A stretch of 15,698 nucleotides of DNA from Syntrophomonadaceae bacterium (GCA_028683995.1 JAQUGU010000010.1:1-15698); one strand, 5' to 3'; positions 7,706 to 15,393 are shown, numbered from the stretch's first letter. Made by a program: numbers and translations. The notes: a model not told the origin generated them from the sequence alone.

Positions 7706-7815
7706 TGTAGGGGCAGACCCATGTGTCTGCCCGGCCGACCACTGACCCCCGGAGGGTGAATCCCGTTGCATATAAAGCTGCCTATTCCGGGCGAACACAT
7801 GGGTTCGCCCCTACA
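7706..7815. repeat. Inverted-repeat intergenic element with 29-base ends
   Basis: The arms at 7706-7734 and 7787-7815 are inverted copies that differ at four positions and begin and end with TGTAGGGGC and GCCCCTACA. Each arm also folds on itself, GGGCAGAC with GTCTGCCC on the left and GGGCGAAC with GTTCGCCC on the right, each an 8-bp stem with a six-base loop. The four differences between arms are exactly those that keep each local stem paired. No ORF lies inside and no clear target-site duplication is seen. It resembles small MITE-like or REP-like elements. It lies between the azlC start and the end of the penicillin-binding protein gene. Confidence 0.75.
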
Positions 7816-7884
7816 GATTACGTGCTCCTGTAATAGGCGCTAATAGTAACCCGTCAGACCTATTTTCATTCGTCGTTGCCGTGT

Positions 7885-7905
7885 ACCCCCGACCATCGAG
7901 GGGGT
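7885..7905 (-). terminator. G/C hairpin at the end of the penicillin-binding protein gene
   Basis: ACCCCC (7885-7890) pairs with GGGGGT (7900-7905), with a nine-base loop, and overlaps the TAA stop. There is no T run after it on the minus strand, so it is at best a non-canonical terminator or a 3'-end stabiliser. Confidence 0.3.
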
Positions 7906-9857
7906 TAATAAGACAATTGTGGCCTTTCAGTACTATTATCTTCATTTTTAAGCAGAAATTCCAGTCCTGATAAATGATAGTAGCAAATATCTTCAGGCTC
8001 TGTTCCCTGGTAAAAGGCCATTTCTATAGCGCGGGGACAGGCTTCGGTGGCCACCAGGCCACTATCCAGACAGATGTTTACAATATCTACACCAGCAGGA
8101 CGGTCAAAATCTTCATCGGGAGCACCAACCGATGCTTCCCGCATAAAGTTAGCCCATATAGGACCGGCTATTGCTCCGCCGGTCAAATTGACATTTCTAT
8201 TCATATCGTAGCCTACCCATACAGAACAGCATAAACGAGGTGTAAAACCGGTAAACCAGGCGTCCTGGTACTCGTCCGTTGTTCCCGTTTTGCCCGCCGC
8301 GCTTCGCCCTATTATCTTTTTTAAATGGGACCCGGTTCCCCCGGGTTCTAATACCCCCTTGAGCATATCACATATTATATAAGCATTTTCTTTTTCAATA
8401 ACCGGTTTTTGCGAAATATGATTCTCTTCCAGGACCTGACCTCTTTTATCAGTTATTTTTAGTATATAGATTGGTTTACTGTATACTCCCCGGTTAGCAA
8501 AAGTCGCGTAGGCTGCTGCCATTTCAATCGGTTTAACCGCTATTGGTCCCAGTGGTAGGGATAATACCGGACTCAGGTCAGGGAACCCAAACCTTTCAAT
8601 ATATTTTGCTGTGTTTTTAGGTCCCAGTATATCATTTACCTGTACAGCCACCACATTATCAGAAAGCATAACTGCTTCCTTAAGAGTAAAGGGGCGCCAG
8701 TGATAAGGTTTGCTTCCATAATCAGTAGGACGATAGATCTTGCCATTACTTAGTTTATAGCTGACTTCTTCGCACATTATAGTGTCAGCCGGAGTAAAGC
8801 CCTGATCTATAGCCAGGGAATACATAAAGGGTTTAAAAGTTGACCCGGGTTGGCGCAGGGAAAATACCCGGTTATAGGATGAGCGGCTAAAATTACGTCC
8901 GCCCACCATAGCTCTTAAATGTCCATTCCTTACATCCAAGGCCACCAGGGCTACCTGCATTTCCTCATCCTGGCCCTTAAGCCCGGTTACCACTGCCTGA
9001 TTAGCAGACTTTTGCATATCCAGATCAAGGGTAGTATATATCCGCAGGCCACCCTGATAAACCATACGCTGCCCGTATTTGTCTATCAGATAGTCTTTTA
9101 CCAGAGCAGTAAAATAGGGGGCCTCACCAGCTACGGAGGAATTACGATCATATATCAGTTTTTCCTGTAAGGCCACCTCTTTTTGTTTTAAGTCTATTTT
9201 ACCTTCTTCCAACATGCGCTGCAAAACAATGGCCTGGCGTTTTTTTGCTGCATCCGGGTGCAGGTAGGGATCATAATTACCGGGTGAATTGGGTAAACCA
9301 GCTAGTAAAGCACACTGAGCCAGGCTTAATTGCTCGGCCCTGCGGGCAAAAAAGGTTCTGGCCGCTACTTCTACGCCGTAAGCACCCTCGCCAAAATAAA
9401 TAGTATTGCAATACATGGTAAGTATTTTATCTTTGCTGTATTTGCGTTCTAATTGAATAGCATAGACCAGCTCTTTAATTTTCCGGATAAAGGTTTTTTC
9501 ATTACTCAAATAAAGATTCTTAGCTGTTTGCTGAGTTATAGTGCTCCCGCCAGCCAGTATTTTTCTGTACTTGATATTGGTAATTAGGGCCCGGGCTATT
9601 CCAACCGGATCCACACCCAGATGGCGGTAGAAATTTTTATCCTCTACCGCTATAATGGCGTTTACAAAGTCCTGCGGGATCTGCTCTCGTTCCAAGTTTA
9701 TTTGGTTTTCCCGGGTGAGCCCATTAATGACTTCACCATTAATATCCAGGACTATAGAAGCTTCGGGTAATTCGGCTTTCGGTAATTTCCAGGTAAAGGC
9801 ACAATTCCCCGTTCCCAGTAAAACAATAATAAGTAACAGGCACAGTTTACGGCGCAT
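7905..9857 (-). CDS. Class A penicillin-binding protein (bifunctional transglycosylase-transpeptidase)
   Basis: This 650-residue membrane-anchored protein polymerises and cross-links peptidoglycan outside the membrane. An N-terminal hydrophobic anchor lies at 5-20. The GT51 domain has EDKNFYRHLG (catalytic Glu72), GGSTITQQ at 103-110, RKIKE with the second Glu129, and the RRAEQLSLAQCALLAGLPNS region at 172-191. The transpeptidase domain has STFK at 339-342 (catalytic Ser339), SDN at 399-401 and KTGTT at 523-527. All catalytic motifs are intact. It has no PASTA or long C-terminal extension, so it is a compact member of the PBP1a/2c group. The ATG follows AGGAGGTG at an ideal distance. It is divergent from corA and is expressed on its own. 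The exact paralogue name cannot be assigned. Confidence 0.96.
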   Translation of the reverse strand: MRRKLCLLLIIVLLGTGNCAFTWKLPKAELPEASIVLDINGEVINGLTRENQINLEREQIPQDFVNAIIAVEDKNFYRHLGVDPVGIARALITNIKYRKILAGGSTITQQTAKNLYLSNEKTFIRKIKELVYAIQLERKYSKDKILTMYCNTIYFGEGAYGVEVAARTFFARRAEQLSLAQCALLAGLPNSPGNYDPYLHPDAAKKRQAIVLQRMLEEGKIDLKQKEVALQEKLIYDRNSSVAGEAPYFTALVKDYLIDKYGQRMVYQGGLRIYTTLDLDMQKSANQAVVTGLKGQDEEMQVALVALDVRNGHLRAMVGGRNFSRSSYNRVFSLRQPGSTFKPFMYSLAIDQGFTPADTIMCEEVSYKLSNGKIYRPTDYGSKPYHWRPFTLKEAVMLSDNVVAVQVNDILGPKNTAKYIERFGFPDLSPVLSLPLGPIAVKPIEMAAAYATFANRGVYSKPIYILKITDKRGQVLEENHISQKPVIEKENAYIICDMLKGVLEPGGTGSHLKKIIGRSAAGKTGTTDEYQDAWFTGFTPRLCCSVWVGYDMNRNVNLTGGAIAGPIWANFMREASVGAPDEDFDRPAGVDIVNICLDSGLVATEACPRAIEMAFYQGTEPEDICYYHLSGLEFLLKNEDNSTERPQLSY

Positions 9858-9960
9858 AGTTCACCTCCTACTGCCTAAATTACCCATTTACCGGATAATT
9901 AATCATAATTTTTGTTCCATTTTGGGAAACTACCTATATTTATAGATTATTACCTCGGAG

Positions 9961-9990
9961 TTGACACCATTGCTTGATTAAAGGTATAAA
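9961..9990 (+). promoter_or_regulatory. Sigma-A promoter for the corA leader and corA
   Basis: A consensus TTGACA (9961-9966) is followed by 18 bases and TATAAA (9985-9990). An overlapping TATAAT at 9992-9997 is 25 bases away, so it is less likely to be the -10. Transcription should begin near 9997-10004, about 30-37 bases before the leader ORF. Confidence 0.7.
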
Positions 9991-10033
9991 ATATAATGGA
10001 TTCTATCTTTAGAAAGCGAAAGGCGGTGGTGAA

Positions 10034-10129
10034 ATGGAACCCATACCCCGATCGTCATATTTATCTTTATTTGCGGAAATAGACAAGTTAATAAGGAGGG
10101 TTACATTGCGCCACTGGAGTATTAGTTAA
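10034..10129 (+). CDS. Putative 31-residue leader peptide upstream of corA
   Basis: The ATG at 10034 is preceded by AAGGCGGTG (one mismatch to AAGGAGGTG) with a five-base spacer. It opens a 31-codon frame starting MEPIPRSSYLSLFAEIDKL and ending with TAA at 10127-10129. It lies between a good promoter and corA, in a different frame from corA, 26 bases before its ATG. Codons 21-23 (AGG AGG GTT) overlap the 5' arm of a 9-bp stem, and the stop codon is part of the 3' arm. The position suggests a cis-acting leader whose translation state sets corA expression, as for enterobacterial MgtL. The MEP.P start is shared with MgtL, but over only a few residues. It could instead be a small independent protein or a chance ORF. 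No other domain is recognisable. Confidence 0.6.
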   Translation: MEPIPRSSYLSLFAEIDKLIRRVTLRHWSIS

Positions 10130-10149
10130 CCCTCCGGCAGAATGGAGGG
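10095..10149 (+). promoter_or_regulatory. Mutually exclusive hairpins controlling the corA ribosome binding site
   Basis: GGAGGGTTA (10095-10103) is perfectly complementary to TAACCCTCC (10127-10135), a 9-bp stem. The CCCTCC at 10130-10135 is also perfectly complementary to GGAGGG at 10144-10149, corA's own Shine-Dalgarno, with an 8-base loop. The two pairings cannot coexist, so the upstream one frees the corA ribosome binding site and the downstream one hides it. The leader ORF runs through the upstream arm and stops in the middle arm. Pairing is seen directly; the regulatory role is inferred. Confidence 0.6.
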
Positions 10150-10155
10150 ATAAGT

Positions 10156-11133
10156 ATGATTAAGACCTATTTCTACGACTATGCTGAAGATGCTATGTTC
10201 CACGATGTCGACCTGTCGCAAAAAAACACCCTGCTGGCCAATGCCAACAGCTTACTTTGGATTGATTTATATGATTGTTCTTATAATGAACTAAACTCTA
10301 TCGGTGAAATTTTTGATTTTCATCCCCTGGCTTTAGAAGACTGTTTACAACTTAACCCCCGGGCTAAAATTGACAGTTATGATGACTATAACTTCTTCGT
10401 TTTTCATGCATTGCGCTATTTTGAAGACGCCGAAGAAGAGGATGAAATCACCAGTATCGAATTGGACGTGTTTATGGGCCATAATTATATAGTCACTATA
10501 CATCCGGTGGCTTTGGCAGCAGTAGGTAAAGTTGCCCGAGTCTGTTTAAAAGATACTGAGCCTATGAGCAGGGGTCCGGAGCATTTATTGTACCGAATAG
10601 TCGATAATATTGTGGATGATTGCTTCCCTATTATTAATAGACTGGGTGAGAGAATAGATGAACTGGAGGATAATATCTTCTTAAACCGTGGACAGATGAT
10701 TACTGAGGAAATCCTGGCTCTAAAGAGAACTGTTATTCTGCTGCGAAAAGTGTTAATACCCCAGAGGAGAATTTTTGGCAGTATTAATGGCCACTACTCA
10801 TTTCTGGTAAATGAAGATAATGTTCCTTACTACCTCGATCTGGTGGATCACCTGGATAATATACTGGATAATGCTAATACCTACCGGGATCTGTTAAACA
10901 GCTCAACCGAAACTTATTATTCCATAATTACCGGTAGAACCAGCGAAATAATCACCGTTCTAACTATCATCTCCATTATCATGATGCCATTAACGGTGAT
11001 AACCGGATTTTTTGGTATGAATGTCACCATTCCCGGCAGTGCGAATCCATTTTATATATGGTATATAGTAGCGGGAATGGTAGCCCTGGTTGCCAGTATG
11101 CTGGCTTTTTTCCGCTACCGTAACTGGTTATAA
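10156..11133 (+). CDS. corA: CorA-family Mg2+ (divalent cation) transporter
   Basis: This 325-residue CorA channel has a large cytoplasmic N-terminal domain (about 1-262) rich in acidic residues (for example EDAEEEDE). It then has a long helix and two C-terminal membrane helices at about 264-285 and 298-318. The signature Gly-Met-Asn is at 287-289, in TGFFGMNV. The protein ends with the usual short basic tail (FRYRNWL). It should assemble as a pentamer and carry Mg2+, possibly Co2+ or Ni2+, into the cell. The ATG is six bases after GGAGGG. That ribosome binding site can be masked by the CCCTCC upstream, so Mg2+- or translation-dependent control is likely. A palindromic terminator follows directly. 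Neighbouring genes are divergent or convergent, so corA is transcribed alone with its leader. Confidence 0.96.
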   Translation: MIKTYFYDYAEDAMFHDVDLSQKNTLLANANSLLWIDLYDCSYNELNSIGEIFDFHPLALEDCLQLNPRAKIDSYDDYNFFVFHALRYFEDAEEEDEITSIELDVFMGHNYIVTIHPVALAAVGKVARVCLKDTEPMSRGPEHLLYRIVDNIVDDCFPIINRLGERIDELEDNIFLNRGQMITEEILALKRTVILLRKVLIPQRRIFGSINGHYSFLVNEDNVPYYLDLVDHLDNILDNANTYRDLLNSSTETYYSIITGRTSEIITVLTIISIIMMPLTVITGFFGMNVTIPGSANPFYIWYIVAGMVALVASMLAFFRYRNWL

Positions 11134-11142
11134 AAAAATTAA

Positions 11143-11166
11143 GGGTCAGGTTTTAAAACCTGACCC
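11143..11166. terminator. Palindromic, probably bidirectional terminator after corA
   Basis: This is a perfect 24-base palindrome (GGGTCAGG...CCTGACCC with TTTTAAAA at its centre) starting ten bases after the corA stop. On the minus strand it is followed by a run of seven T's (11132-11138 on the plus strand are A's), which makes a good terminator for transcription arriving from the DUF47 gene. On the plus strand the T run is short (CTTTATCG). Confidence 0.65.
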
Positions 11167-11196
11167 CTTTATCGTTTATTCTAAGAGTGATTTCAC

Positions 11197-11258
11197 TGCA
11201 AAAAATCATAAATATGCATTCGCCCGTATTAAGGACGCTGATCAACGCAGATTCATTA
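11197..11258. repeat. Dispersed intergenic repeat, short copy
   Basis: TGCAAAA, ATAAATATGCATTCG (11208-11222) and a 32-base block (11227-11258) are identical to parts of 6501-6609, in the same orientation. This copy lacks the 48 extra bases that hold the hairpin in the other copy. It lies in the gap between corA and the convergent DUF47 gene. Confidence 0.75.
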
Positions 11259-11323
11259 AAACACTACCTCTTCAGACCAAGCATTCACTAATATGCAATC
11301 AATTAAGGGTTTTCGCAGTAGAA

Positions 11324-11950
11324 TTAGGAGTATTTTATACAAATGTCACTAATCAGTTGGCCTATTTCATCAACATAATCCTGGGCCATTTCTATATGTT
11401 CATATACTTCCCGCCATTTTATAATGACCACCGGGTCTTTAACATTATCAAATAGATAAGCCAGTCCGTTACGATAGAGACTATCCTGTTTGCGTTCCAG
11501 TTTATTAATCTCCTCACAGCATAAGAGGATTTCTTTCTTATTACTTTCCAACGATTGAAGTAAGTGAAGGGCCTTTTCCTGCAGCTTCAGGGCCTGGCAC
11601 AAAACCTCTACCATTTCCTTCACCAGTTCATCCGGTTCTCCAGTCTTGTATAGTATCATACGGTCAATAATACCGGTTATATAATCCAGCGTGGTCGCCA
11701 GCTTTTGTACCAATTGGAAGGCGTCTTCTCTATCGAAGGGCAGTATAAAACTGGTATTTAACCTGCGCACCAGTTCCTGAATAATGCGGTCACCTTCATG
11801 TTCCATGGCGGTTAGTTTGGCCATTTTTATATCCAGGTCTTTGTAATCATAGACCACATTCTGAAGAATATCGCCGCCTCTCACAACTACCCTGGCACTT
11901 TCGTTGAAAAGCATAAATAGTTCTTCATCTTTTCTACCGAACAACCGCAC
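11324..11950 (-). CDS. DUF47/PhoU-like helical protein
   Basis: This 208-residue, all-helical cytosolic protein of the DUF47 (TIGR00153, PhoU-like) family starts (V)RLFGRKDEELFMLFNESA and has the repeated E/D motif EHEGDRIIQEL near 50-60 and a second EHIEMAQDYVDEIG near 185-198. These are the acidic metal-binding positions of PhoU-type three-helix bundles. Family members usually sit beside a PiT phosphate permease and modulate it. No permease is visible here, so its partner is elsewhere or different. The start is a GTG five to six bases after GGGGGGAG. The radical SAM gene lies upstream by 85 bases, with a plausible promoter in that gap. Confidence 0.9.
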   Translation of the reverse strand: MRLFGRKDEELFMLFNESARVVVRGGDILQNVVYDYKDLDIKMAKLTAMEHEGDRIIQELVRRLNTSFILPFDREDAFQLVQKLATTLDYITGIIDRMILYKTGEPDELVKEMVEVLCQALKLQEKALHLLQSLESNKKEILLCCEEINKLERKQDSLYRNGLAYLFDNVKDPVVIIKWREVYEHIEMAQDYVDEIGQLISDICIKYS

Positions 11951-12001
11951 CTTTCTCCCCCCTTAAGCCTTGAACTGCTATGCAAAACCTGCTAATTATT
12001 T

Positions 12002-12030
12002 ATCTTATACTATAGTCGGATTTATATCAA
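12002..12030 (-). promoter_or_regulatory. Probable sigma-A promoter for the DUF47 gene
   Basis: Minus-strand TTGATA (12030-12025) and TAAGAT (12007-12002) are separated by exactly 17 bases, about 50 bases upstream of the GTG start. No terminator for the preceding radical SAM gene is evident. Confidence 0.4.
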
Positions 12031-12035
12031 GATTT

Positions 12036-12914
12036 TTACAGGGCCCGCAGGTAATCAGGGCGGAGGTAACTCCGGTCGTTTTTGCGAATAATATCATTAA
12101 TCAGCTCTAGCATTTTTTGTTTATCCTTCGGTAGCCGCCCTTTTATAGGCAGATAATTGGAGGCATGATTGCTACGAAATTCTGTGCCTTCTACTTCCAT
12201 ATGCTGTATCATTATCCGCATTTCATCCAGAATCTCAAACGGTCCGGGAAGCTCGAATTCTTTTCTCTCCATCCTGCGGTATAATTCGGTTCGCGGCACC
12301 AGCATAAGGGTTAAGGCCCCAATATAATCGGGGTTCATTTCATTGCATATCTCAGCAGTTTTAACCGCATGATCCACCGCCTGGGGAGTTCTCCCAGCCA
12401 AACCCAGCAATACCGTAACCGACAACAGAATTCCCGCCTGCCTCACCCTTTTGCCCGCTTCCACCATTTCCTCATAGGTTACACCTTTGCGGATGTCCTT
12501 TAACAACTGAGGATCTCCCGTTTCCACCCCCAGATAAGCAATGGTCAAACCTGCTGCTTTCAGGGCTGTAAGCTCGGATATTTCCTTTTTCAGGATGCTG
12601 TCGGGACTGGAATAAATGCCTACATGATGCAGGCTGGGGAAGGTTTTGTACAATTCGCTCAGTACTTCCAGGAGATCGCTGGTATCCATAGCCAGCGCAT
12701 CGCCATCCGCCAGGAATACCTTTTCCAGGTCACCATAATAACCACCAGCCATGCGAATATCAGTCATTATTTCTTCCAGTGGCCTTACCCGATATTTTTT
12801 GTCTTTATACATGGCACAAAAGGTGCAACGATTGTGAGTACATCCCACCGTACATTGTAAAATATAACTTCTGGCCTCGCTGGGAGGCCGAAAAATATTA
12901 CCTTCATATCTCAT
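12036..12914 (-). CDS. Radical SAM protein of unknown substrate
   Basis: This 292-residue protein has a radical SAM core. The cluster motif is near the N-terminus: CTVGCTHNRCTFCAMY, with Cys21, Cys25, Cys30 and Cys33. The likely iron-sulfur ligands are 25, 30 and 33, giving CX4CX2C rather than the textbook CX3CX2C. This spacing occurs in a clade with GCS-N-CTFC-MY motifs. The core continues with FLADGDALAM (about 67-76), YLGVETGDPQLLKDIRKGVT (about 131-150) and LGLAGRT (about 174-180), as in the Elp3/COG1032-like group. There is no B12-binding or SPASM domain. The ATG follows GGAGGT at ten bases. It is divergent from the spore protein gene. The reaction cannot be assigned. Confidence 0.9.
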   Translation of the reverse strand: MRYEGNIFRPPSEARSYILQCTVGCTHNRCTFCAMYKDKKYRVRPLEEIMTDIRMAGGYYGDLEKVFLADGDALAMDTSDLLEVLSELYKTFPSLHHVGIYSSPDSILKKEISELTALKAAGLTIAYLGVETGDPQLLKDIRKGVTYEEMVEAGKRVRQAGILLSVTVLLGLAGRTPQAVDHAVKTAEICNEMNPDYIGALTLMLVPRTELYRRMERKEFELPGPFEILDEMRIMIQHMEVEGTEFRSNHASNYLPIKGRLPKDKQKMLELINDIIRKNDRSYLRPDYLRAL

Positions 12915-12987
12915 AAGCCTTTTAACCTCCTTTATTGTCTTATAGTTTATACAAAATAAAGATTTTTGTGAAATACTTTACTTTTTT

Positions 12988-13001
12988 TAGATTATAATCT
13001 A
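12988..13001. other. Perfect 14-base palindrome over a TATAAT in the divergent promoter region
   Basis: TAGATTATAATCTA is its own reverse complement. It covers TATAAT (12993-12998), between the divergent radical SAM and spore protein genes. It could be an operator or a bidirectional -10, or simply an AT-rich chance palindrome. Confidence 0.3.
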
Positions 13002-13032
13002 GCCATATTTTTTGTGCATCTGTATCACAATA
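13002..13032 (+). promoter_or_regulatory. Weak candidate forespore (sigma-G type) promoter
   Basis: GCCATA (13002-13007) and CACAATA (13026-13032, one mismatch to CATnnTA) are 18 bases apart and about 50 bases before the spore protein ATG. Spore protein genes of this type are normally read by sigma-G. The match here is imperfect. Confidence 0.25.
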
Positions 13033-13082
13033 GTAACAGGTGCGAGTTTTAATTTCTATTGTTTTTGAGGGGGTTTTTAAAA

Positions 13083-13265
13083 ATGGCGAGGAACAAAGGC
13101 CTTATGTCCGAGCAACTCAAGTATGAAATCGCCCGGGAACTTGGTGTAGATCAGATTGTAGCTACCGAAGGCTGGGGCGGTGTAAGTTCGAGGGACTGTG
13201 GTAGAGTAGTTGCCCAAGCCATTGAAATTGCGGAAAGAAGCCTTGCCCAGCAGAATATGAAATAA
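13083..13265 (+). CDS. sspF: Alpha/beta-type small acid-soluble spore protein, SspF-like
   Basis: This 60-residue DNA-binding spore core protein saturates the forespore chromosome, protects it from damage, and is degraded at germination. It reads MARNKGLMSEQLKYEIAREL at the start, then GWGGVSSRDCG at 30-40 and AIEIAERSLAQQ. This matches the SspF branch more closely than SspA/B/C. The KYE-IAR site (14-18) is where the germination protease should cut, between Glu15 and Ile16. The usual NMVK before AIEIAE is replaced by RVVAQ, a departure from SspF relatives. The ATG at 13083 is chosen because GAGGGGGT lies eight bases upstream; an in-frame start at 13059 would precede that site. A strong terminator follows. 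It marks the organism as a spore former. Confidence 0.93.
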   Translation: MARNKGLMSEQLKYEIARELGVDQIVATEGWGGVSSRDCGRVVAQAIEIAERSLAQQNMK

Positions 13266-13276
13266 CTCGCATCTTT

Positions 13277-13306
13277 CGGGGGTTAAAAACCCCCGGATAT
13301 TTTTTT
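13277..13306 (+). terminator. Intrinsic terminator of the spore protein gene
   Basis: CGGGGGTT pairs with AACCCCCG around an AAA loop, followed by GATA and a run of seven T's (13300-13306). It begins eleven bases after the stop codon. It is a classic rho-independent terminator. Confidence 0.92.
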
Positions 13307-13322
13307 ACCCAGGAAGTGTTTT

Positions 13323-13460
13323 TTGATAACTGGTCAAACCCTACTGAAGGATGTACTGGGAATACCTGGAGCTATTAGAGTGTTCGAAAAATATGGAATC
13401 AAATGCCTGAGTTGAATGGGCTTACGGTTTGAAACCTGGTTTTTTACGAGTTTTTATTAG
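13323..13460 (+). pseudogene. DUF1858-like mini-gene interrupted by in-frame TGA (relic, or CxxU protein)
   Basis: From a TTG at 13323 (AGGAAG six bases upstream) the frame reads LITGQTLLKDVLG, then VFEKYGIKCLS, TGA (13413-13415), and MGLRFETWFFTSFY to TAG at 13458-13460. This matches the DUF1858 pattern, in which a short helical domain ends with a glycine-rich C-x-x-C-M/P-G-x-x-x-E-T segment. TGA stands precisely where the second cysteine is expected. The frame also ends soon after ET, where relatives continue for some 20 residues. The simplest reading is a decayed gene. A TGA-encoded selenocysteine in a shortened protein is a less likely alternative. It starts just after the spore gene terminator and shows no promoter of its own. 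Confidence 0.45.
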
Positions 13461-13511
13461 TAATATCCTTTTTAGGAATGGTTTCTTCCTGGTTATTCTG
13501 GATTGCTTATT

Positions 13512-13909
13512 TCACATTTTTAACGTAAACACTAAATATCCAATTACTACAATAATTAATGTAATCAGACTTACAATTCCTTGCCCACAACCAATAACTA
13601 TCCCCAGAATTGCCGTTAGCCATATACTGGCTGCAACTGTAAGGCCTTTAACCTCTTGTTTTTCCGATACCCATATTAAACCCGTCCCCAGAAAGCCCAG
13701 GGCAACTATAACCTGAGCTGATAGCCGACCCGGGTCACTAAACCATGGATAATTAGCTACTTTGTAAAATTCGGTTGATACTATGGTTAACAGCGCTGCT
13801 CCGGTACATATTATGACAAACATCCTGGATGCAGCAGAATTGGTTCTTATTCCTATAAGGGTGCCAACCGCAGCAGCAACTATAATCCGTAACAAAAAAT
13901 CGCCAAGCA

Positions 13910-13910
<1 letters not shown>
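13512..13910 (-). CDS. MgtC/SapB-family membrane protein
   Basis: This 132-residue integral membrane protein has about four predicted helices. It matches the MgtC/SapB membrane domain: RIIVAAAVGTLIGIRT, the DPGRLSAQVIVALGFLGTGLIW region near 59-80, and VKGLTVAASIWLTAILGIVIG.G near 87-109. The usual GLERE...G segment of about ten residues between the first helix and the LRT stretch is missing (LIG runs directly into IRTN), and there is no soluble C-terminal domain. Family members affect Mg2+ homeostasis or F-type ATP synthase in some bacteria; the role here is unknown. The start is GTG, sharing one base with the guaB TAG stop (TAGTG), with only a weak AGGG upstream, so translation is probably coupled to guaB. 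Confidence 0.85.
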
Positions 13911-15376
<1,466 letters not shown>

Positions 15377-15393
15377 CTAATAAAATTTAGAAT

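Noticed and set aside
9990..10155. M-box (ykoK) Mg2+ riboswitch upstream of corA
   Set aside because: The leader is too short and lacks the recognisable multi-stem M-box core. The paired arms found are simple linear complements.
11090..11455. Plus-strand 121-codon ORF running from corA into the DUF47 gene
   Set aside because: It crosses the corA stop, a terminator palindrome and an intergenic repeat, and lies antisense to DUF47; no ribosome binding site.
13013..13029. TGTG-N9-CACA as a Crp/Fnr-type operator upstream of the spore protein gene
   Set aside because: Spacing and inner bases do not match TGTGA-N6-TCACA, and the inner positions are not symmetric.
13413..13450. SECIS element after the in-frame TGA
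   Set aside because: Only a 4-5 bp hairpin is present, and I cannot match its loop to the known bacterial SECIS pattern; kept as a question, not a feature.
13429..13716. Plus-strand 95-codon ORF opposite the MgtC-like gene
   Set aside because: It overlaps the MgtC-like gene antisense, and the protein has no family features.
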